NCBI GenBank assembly: GCA_964441595.1
Contig: CAYTXM010000002.1
Span: forward strand, 1-37,183
From: DAOVIY01 sp964441595
Lineage (GTDB): Bacteria; Patescibacteriota; Minisyncoccia; UBA6257
Length of the DNA stretch: 37,183 bases
Direction of reading: 5' to 3'
Shown: in pieces, positions 33,868 through 37,183 of the stretch
Numbering within the stretch: position 1 is the stretch's first letter
Layout of the letters: each line of letters opens with the position of its first letter
The notes under the pieces: generated by a model
Told to the model about the DNA's origin: nothing
What the model saw: the letters and a program-made list of their open reading frames with translations, nothing else
The model's database searches: none
Made by a program: the position numbers and the translations under genes

Positions 33868-33896
33868 ACTTTATCGCAAAATAGACAAAAAATCAA
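33868..33896 (-). promoter_or_regulatory. Promoter of ileS
   Basis: Minus strand: TTGATT (33891-33896), 17 nt, TAAAGT (33868-33873), each 4/6. Eight bases separate it from the ileS ATG. It overlaps the divergent smpB promoter. Confidence 0.4.
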
Positions 33897-33911
33897 AGTT
33901 TCGTGTATAAT
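33882..33911 (+). promoter_or_regulatory. Promoter of smpB
   Basis: TAGACA (33882-33887), 18 nt, perfect TATAAT (33906-33911). Predicted start near 33918, leaving a leader of about 11 nt before the ATG at 33929. It could also feed ssrA. Confidence 0.5.
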
Positions 33912-33928
33912 AAAGATGTAATAAAGAT

Positions 33929-34387
33929 ATGACCACTATGAAGCCTCTGGCTACAAACAAAAAAGCGCATTTTAATTACGAGATTTTAGAAAAAATAGAA
34001 GCGGGAATTGTACTAACTGGAATGGAAACAAAATCCGTAAAAACAGGAAAAGCTAATTTAGCGGGCAGTTTTGCTATTATCAGAGACAATAAAGCTTTTC
34101 TTATAAATTGTTCTATCGCGCCCTTTCAACCAAAAAACATTAATTTTATCTATGACTCTGAAAAAACCAGAAAACTCCTTCTCAATAAAAAAGAAATTGA
34201 ATATCTAAGAGGCAATATTAAACAAAGAAACTTGACTTTAATACCATTAAGAATGTATAATAAACACGGCTTAATTAAGATTGAATTAGGTCTAGCAAAA
34301 GGAAAAAAGAAATTTGATAAAAGAGAGACTATAAAAAAAAGAGAGACTGAAAGAAATATAGATAGAGCTAAGAGAGGAGAATACTAA
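33929..34387 (+). CDS. smpB: SsrA-binding protein SmpB
   Basis: 152 residues. LATNKKAHFNYEILEKIEAGIVLTG is the family start; TGMETKSVKTGKANLAGSFA and CSIAPFQPKN follow, and the C-terminal tail GKKKFDKRETIKKRETERN is basic. The tail inserts into the empty mRNA channel of stalled ribosomes while the barrel binds tmRNA. The tmRNA gene starts 2 nt after its stop codon, a clear functional pairing. An ATG three codons later (33938) is an alternative start. Confidence 0.95.
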   Translation: MTTMKPLATNKKAHFNYEILEKIEAGIVLTGMETKSVKTGKANLAGSFAIIRDNKAFLINCSIAPFQPKNINFIYDSEKTRKLLLNKKEIEYLRGNIKQRNLTLIPLRMYNKHGLIKIELGLAKGKKKFDKRETIKKRETERNIDRAKRGEY

Positions 34388-34389
34388 AT

Positions 34390-34767
34390 GGGGATGACGG
34401 GATTCGATAAAAAGAGAGTTTTTAAATAAGCGAGTTGAGGACGCCTTGTATCCTCACTAAAAATCAGGGCGGCATTAATAAATGCTAATCAAACTCCTGC
34501 TTACGCCTATGCTTAATCGTTTAGGCTAAGCTATTCCCTTTTAAGGGAAATTCTTTGGGATGATTCTCAATAGCCCCAAAGGATACAAATATTGAGATAG
34601 ATTGATTTCTGGCTTTTCCGACCAAAAATCAATTGAATCATTTTCGGAGAATTTTAAGAAAAGTCTGTTCATTCTTTCTTTTCTTAAAAGACACGAAGAA
34701 TGAACTATACTCGTAGAGTTGTTTAAAAAATTCTTTTTAGACGTGGGTTCAACTCCCACCTTCTCCA
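34390..34767 (+). ncRNA. ssrA: Transfer-messenger RNA (tmRNA)
   Basis: A 378-nt tmRNA. The 5' end GGGGATGACGGGATTCGAT and the 3' end pair as an alanyl acceptor stem (34390-34396 with 34760-34766): G3-U70 is present, the AlaRS identity pair, with one T-T mismatch at position 6; discriminator A34767. The T-arm is GTGGG, TTCAACT, CCCAC (34743-34759). No CCA is encoded. Three pseudoknots can be drawn: 436-441/451-456 with 442-445/468-471 before the tag; 505-509/522-526 with 511-515/527-531 over the tag end; and 34652-34663/34678-34689 (12 bp) with 34667-34676/34696-34705 (10 bp). It frees stalled ribosomes with SmpB. Confidence 0.95.
34484..34516 (+). other. tmRNA proteolysis-tag reading frame
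   Basis: Starting at resume codon GCT the frame reads ANQTPAYAYA and stops at TAA. With the alanine from charged tmRNA the tag is AANQTPAYAYA. Compare the E. coli tag AANDENYALAA. It lies 12 nt after the first pseudoknot. Confidence 0.88.
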
Positions 34768-34823
34768 CAGCGTTAAACGTGGCTCCACTAAAAGACCACA
34801 AACAATTAATCTTTTTATAAAAC

Positions 34824-35297
34824 TTGATACCAAAAGAAGTTCGACTTATTGATGAAAAAGGGAAACAAATAGGGATTTTTTCTTATGATGAAGCCTCTAA
34901 AATAGCCCAAGAGCGTGGTTTAGATTTAGTTGAGATTACAAAAAAAACCACACCTCCGATATATAAATTTGGAGATTCTGGTAAATTAAGGTATAAAAAA
35001 GAAAAAGAATACAGAAAAAAAAGATTAAAAGAAAGACAAACTGCTCCGAAATCAATCCGCATTGGGTTTAATGAAGGAGAGCATGATTTAGAAACAAAAA
35101 TTAAAAAAGCGGAAAAATTTTTAGAAGAAGGAAAAACAGTAACAATTGAAATGAAATTAAGGGGAAGACAAAAAGCTCATTTTGATTTAGCTAAAGAAAA
35201 AATAAGTGAATTTTTAGAAAAAATTAAAACTGAGCATAAAGTTATTCAACTATTAAAAAGAGTCCCCCGTGGACTAATTACAGTTTTAAAAAAATGA
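34824..35297 (+). CDS. infC: Translation initiation factor IF-3
   Basis: 157 residues if it starts at TTG (34824). EVRLIDEKGKQIGIFSYDEASKIAQERGLDLVEI is the N-domain, and the C-domain has the conserved KSIRIGFNEGEHDLETKIKKAEKFLEEGKTVTIEMKLRGRQ. IF-3 binds the 30S subunit and selects initiator tRNA and start codon. No ATG is available: the first codons are TTG and then ATA, and the preceding in-frame codon but one is TAA. Non-ATG starts are a known infC trait used for autoregulation. The N-terminus is about 10-15 residues shorter than most homologues. A TATAAA lies at 34816-34821. It overlaps rpmI (ATGA). Confidence 0.94.
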   Translation: MIPKEVRLIDEKGKQIGIFSYDEASKIAQERGLDLVEITKKTTPPIYKFGDSGKLRYKKEKEYRKKRLKERQTAPKSIRIGFNEGEHDLETKIKKAEKFLEEGKTVTIEMKLRGRQKAHFDLAKEKISEFLEKIKTEHKVIQLLKRVPRGLITVLKK

Positions 35298-35470
35298 GAA
35301 GAAAATTATTTAAAAAAAGATTAAAAATAACCAAAAACGGAAAGATTTTAAGGCGTTCCGCTAATCTTGGGCATACAAAATCCAAAGATTCTTCGAAGGT
35401 AAAAAGGAGAAGAAAGGGACTAATTTCTATGCCAAAACACGCAAAAGCTATTATTAGACAATCGCATTAA
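35294..35470 (+). CDS. rpmI: 50S ribosomal protein L35
   Basis: A 58-residue, very basic protein: KLFKKRLKITKNGKILRR, then HTKSKDSSKVKRRRKG and a tail with MPKHAKAIIRQSH. This is the L35 pattern (K-R-F/L-K-T-GK--R--, HL--KKSSK-KR-LR). Position confirms it: infC-rpmI-rplT is a widely conserved operon order. The ATG overlaps the infC TGA (ATGA), so translation is probably coupled. rplT follows after 12 nt. Confidence 0.92.
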   Translation: MRRKLFKKRLKITKNGKILRRSANLGHTKSKDSSKVKRRRKGLISMPKHAKAIIRQSH

Positions 35471-35482
35471 GCTAATATTATT

Positions 35483-35827
35483 ATGACAAGAGTAAAAAGA
35501 GGCGTCACTGCCAATAAACGAAGAAAAAACTTGCTCAAGCATACCAAGGGCTTTCGATATGGACGAAAAACAAAGTATCGCTTAGCCAAAGAAGCACTTC
35601 TTCACGCATGGACACATGCGTTTAGAGACAGGCGATTAAAGAAGAGAAATGCTCGCAGACTCTGGCAAGTCAAAATTAACGCCGCTGTAAGAAAATACGA
35701 ATTGAGTTACAGCAAATTTATTAAAGCTTTAAAAGATAAAAAAATTGGCTTAGATCGAAAAATCTTAGCCGAATTAGCAGAAAAACAACCTGCAATTTTT
35801 AAAAAAATTATTGAGAAGATATCTTAG
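35483..35827 (+). CDS. rplT: 50S ribosomal protein L20
   Basis: 114 residues. MTRVKRGVTANKRRKNLLKHTKGFRYGRKTKYRLAKEAL matches the basic N-terminal extension of L20. FRDRRLKKRNARRLWQVKINAAVRKYELSYSKFI is the globular part that binds 23S rRNA during early 50S assembly. In other bacteria L20 represses its own operon by binding a leader. The last 20 bases overlap, tail to tail, the Clp-like gene. Confidence 0.96.
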   Translation: MTRVKRGVTANKRRKNLLKHTKGFRYGRKTKYRLAKEALLHAWTHAFRDRRLKKRNARRLWQVKINAAVRKYELSYSKFIKALKDKKIGLDRKILAELAEKQPAIFKKIIEKIS

Positions 35828-37183
35828 CTTTAAATTTGTTTTCTTCCAAAGTAAAATGTACTTTGGTATTTGAACCAATCTTTTCTCTTAAAATGGAGCT
35901 GGCTAAATTGTCTTTTATGTAATGTCTAATTACTGAATCTAATGGTCTAGCTCCAAATATTGGATTATAACCTAATGCAGCTAATCGCTCAATAACAGAA
36001 TTATCAAAAGATAATTCTATTTTTTTATTCTTTGATAAAGCTGATGCTAATTCATTTAATTTTAATTTTACTATCTCTTTAAGATGCTCTTGAGTTAATG
36101 GCCTAAAAACAACAACTTCATTAAACCTATTCAAAAGTTCTGGCTTAAAGTAATTCGTTAATTTCTTTTTTAGTCTTTCTGACAAATTATCAATGTTAGC
36201 ATTTTTTTCTATTTCGTTTTTTATAAAATCAGATAAAGCATTAGAAGTCGCAATAATAATCGTGTTAGTAAAATCAATAACTTGCCCAAGGTTATCAGTT
36301 AATCTTCCTTCGTCAAATACTGAAAGAAAAATATTTAAAACATCTGAATGCGCTTTTTCAAATTCGTCCAAAAGAATTAAAGAAAAAGGATTATTCTTTA
36401 CTGATTCAGTCAAAGACCCGCTTATTGTCCCCTCAGGATTGCCAATAAAACGATTGATACTTTTTCTATCTTGATATTCGGCCATGTCAAAACGAATCAT
36501 AGTTTTTTCGCTTCCAAAATAAATTTTAGCAAGTGTTTTTGCTAATTGAGTCTTACCTACTCCAGTAGGTCCAACAAAAAGGAAAACACCAATTGGTTTT
36601 TTAATATTTGCTAAACCAGTCCTATATTGTCTTAAAGCGGCGGATACCAAACTCACCGCTTTTTCCTGATTAATTAATCGCTTATGAATAAGTTTTTCTA
36701 AATTCAATAATTTTTCCCTTTCTTGTTCAGAAGAAATTTCTAAAGGCACCTGGGTTTTTAAACTTACTAAATCCACTATGTCCTGCTCTAAAACTATTTT
36801 TCCGCCTTTTCTGCGAACTCCTTCAATAGCTTCAGTTAAAAGTGATCCTGCAGAAGACGGCAAAGGGGTTGAAGTCAAAAAACGCTGAGCCAAAGTTACA
36901 GCTCTTTTAATTGCTTTGTAACTAATTTTTATTTTGGTTTTTCTTGTTAGCTCCAAAGAACGATATGCTAAAAATCTTATTGATTCTTCGGAAGAAAGCT
37001 CTTTTACTTTAATGATTTCAAAATTCTCTTTCACAATCGAATCTTGTTCCAAATGACGTCGATAATCTCCGGGAGTTGTTGCGGCAATTACTGGCACCCA
37101 CGAAGCATTTATGAGTGATTGAAAAATCTCTAAAGCAGTAAATCCTCCTTTTTGAGCTAATAATTTATAATTATGAAATTGAG
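35808..37183 (-). CDS. Degenerate ClpC/ClpB-like AAA+ ATPase, C-terminal part
   Basis: The frame is open to the right end (about 457 residues visible); a GTG at 37095-37097 looks like a start but conserved Clp sequence (GGFTALEIFQSLINASW) continues upstream of it. NBD1 shows only its end, VIAATTPGDYRRHLEQDSIVKENFE. Where Clp proteins have ALERRF the two arginine fingers are missing (IVKENF). The coiled-coil M-domain is absent. NBD2 has Walker A GPTGVGKTQ, Walker B LILLDEFEKAH and LLNRFNEVVVF. The pore-loop GYVG tyrosine is lost (GNPEGTISGSLTE). I infer an ATPase with a regulatory or specialised role rather than a normal unfoldase. Confidence 0.85.
   Translation of the reverse strand, partial: QFHNYKLLAQKGGFTALEIFQSLINASWVPVIAATTPGDYRRHLEQDSIVKENFEIIKVKELSSEESIRFLAYRSLELTRKTKIKISYKAIKRAVTLAQRFLTSTPLPSSAGSLLTEAIEGVRRKGGKIVLEQDIVDLVSLKTQVPLEISSEQEREKLLNLEKLIHKRLINQEKAVSLVSAALRQYRTGLANIKKPIGVFLFVGPTGVGKTQLAKTLAKIYFGSEKTMIRFDMAEYQDRKSINRFIGNPEGTISGSLTESVKNNPFSLILLDEFEKAHSDVLNIFLSVFDEGRLTDNLGQVIDFTNTIIIATSNALSDFIKNEIEKNANIDNLSERLKKKLTNYFKPELLNRFNEVVVFRPLTQEHLKEIVKLKLNELASALSKNKKIELSFDNSVIERLAALGYNPIFGARPLDSVIRHYIKDNLASSILREKIGSNTKVHFTLEENKFKAKISSQ

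Noticed and set aside
34541..34801. An 86-codon minus-strand reading frame in the smpB-infC region.
   Set aside because: It lies almost wholly inside tmRNA on the opposite strand. Its KVGVEPT stretch is the reverse complement of the T-arm, a well-known false gene over tRNA-like sequences.
26022..35297. Possible TGA recoding as in Gracilibacteria or SR1.
   Set aside because: TGA ends trmD and infC at the family-expected positions, so the standard code applies.
37095..37097. GTG as start of the right-end Clp-like gene.
   Set aside because: The frame is open to the window end and the upstream residues (GGFTALEIFQ) are recognisable Clp sequence, so the gene is truncated by the window rather than starting here.

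Overview
The window is a 37 kb piece of an AT-rich, tightly packed bacterial chromosome. I read it as Candidate Phyla Radiation (Patescibacteria), most likely a parcubacterium, although no 16S gene is present to prove it. The reasons are reduced or simplified versions of core proteins (AspRS without its GAD domain, an SMC without a recognisable hinge, ComEC split into two genes), many 4-nt or longer gene overlaps, almost no Shine-Dalgarno sequences, and anaerobic class III ribonucleotide reductase as the only reductase seen. TGA is used as a stop (trmD, infC), so the recoded Gracilibacteria/SR1 lineages do not fit.

Layout. Positions 1-1058 hold a truncated P-type ATPase (minus) and rlmE (plus), with back-to-back promoters. 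From 13407 down to 1048 a long minus-strand cluster runs lepB, hisS, rpsU, ybeY, ftsA, ftsZ, nrdD, nrdG, comEC channel, comEC-type hydrolase, aspS, a candidate structured RNA, rpmB and a ferredoxin. A divergent plus-strand pair, an LCP-family ligase and pth, fills 13447-14995. The minus strand resumes with a membrane protein and clpB (own promoter and a palindrome at the predicted start site), then uppS, rpoC, rpoB, a 70-residue TsaB-like protein and trmD. A terminator-like hairpin (26753-26796) separates these from khpA, which has a good promoter. Further minus-strand genes are smc, rnc, nusB, rpmF and ileS. The right end carries a plus-strand translation block: smpB, tmRNA (ssrA), infC, rpmI and rplT. 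It closes against a second, degenerate Clp-type ATPase that runs off the window.

How it works together. Nearly everything is housekeeping: transcription (RpoB, RpoC, NusB), translation and RNA maturation (L28, L32, L35, L20, S21, IF3, three tRNA synthetases, Pth, TrmD, YbeY, RNase III, RlmE), ribosome rescue (SmpB with tmRNA), division (FtsA, FtsZ), envelope work (UppS, LCP, LepB), protein quality control (ClpB-like) and DNA uptake beside dNTP synthesis (ComEC, NrdDG). I see no phage, insertion sequence, CRISPR array or tRNA gene.

The interest lies in unusual versions of core machines. The main ones are a FtsZ with Asn at a catalytic T7-loop Asp and a lysine-rich N-terminal extension, a hinge-less mini-SMC, a Clp paralogue lacking arginine fingers and a pore-loop tyrosine, a ClpB carrying a ClpC-like LGF insert, and a shrunken TsaB-like protein. 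There are also promoters placed 7-8 nt before start codons (predicted leaderless mRNAs), an unassigned structured RNA before rpmB, and a small family of hairpin repeats placed just after stop codons.
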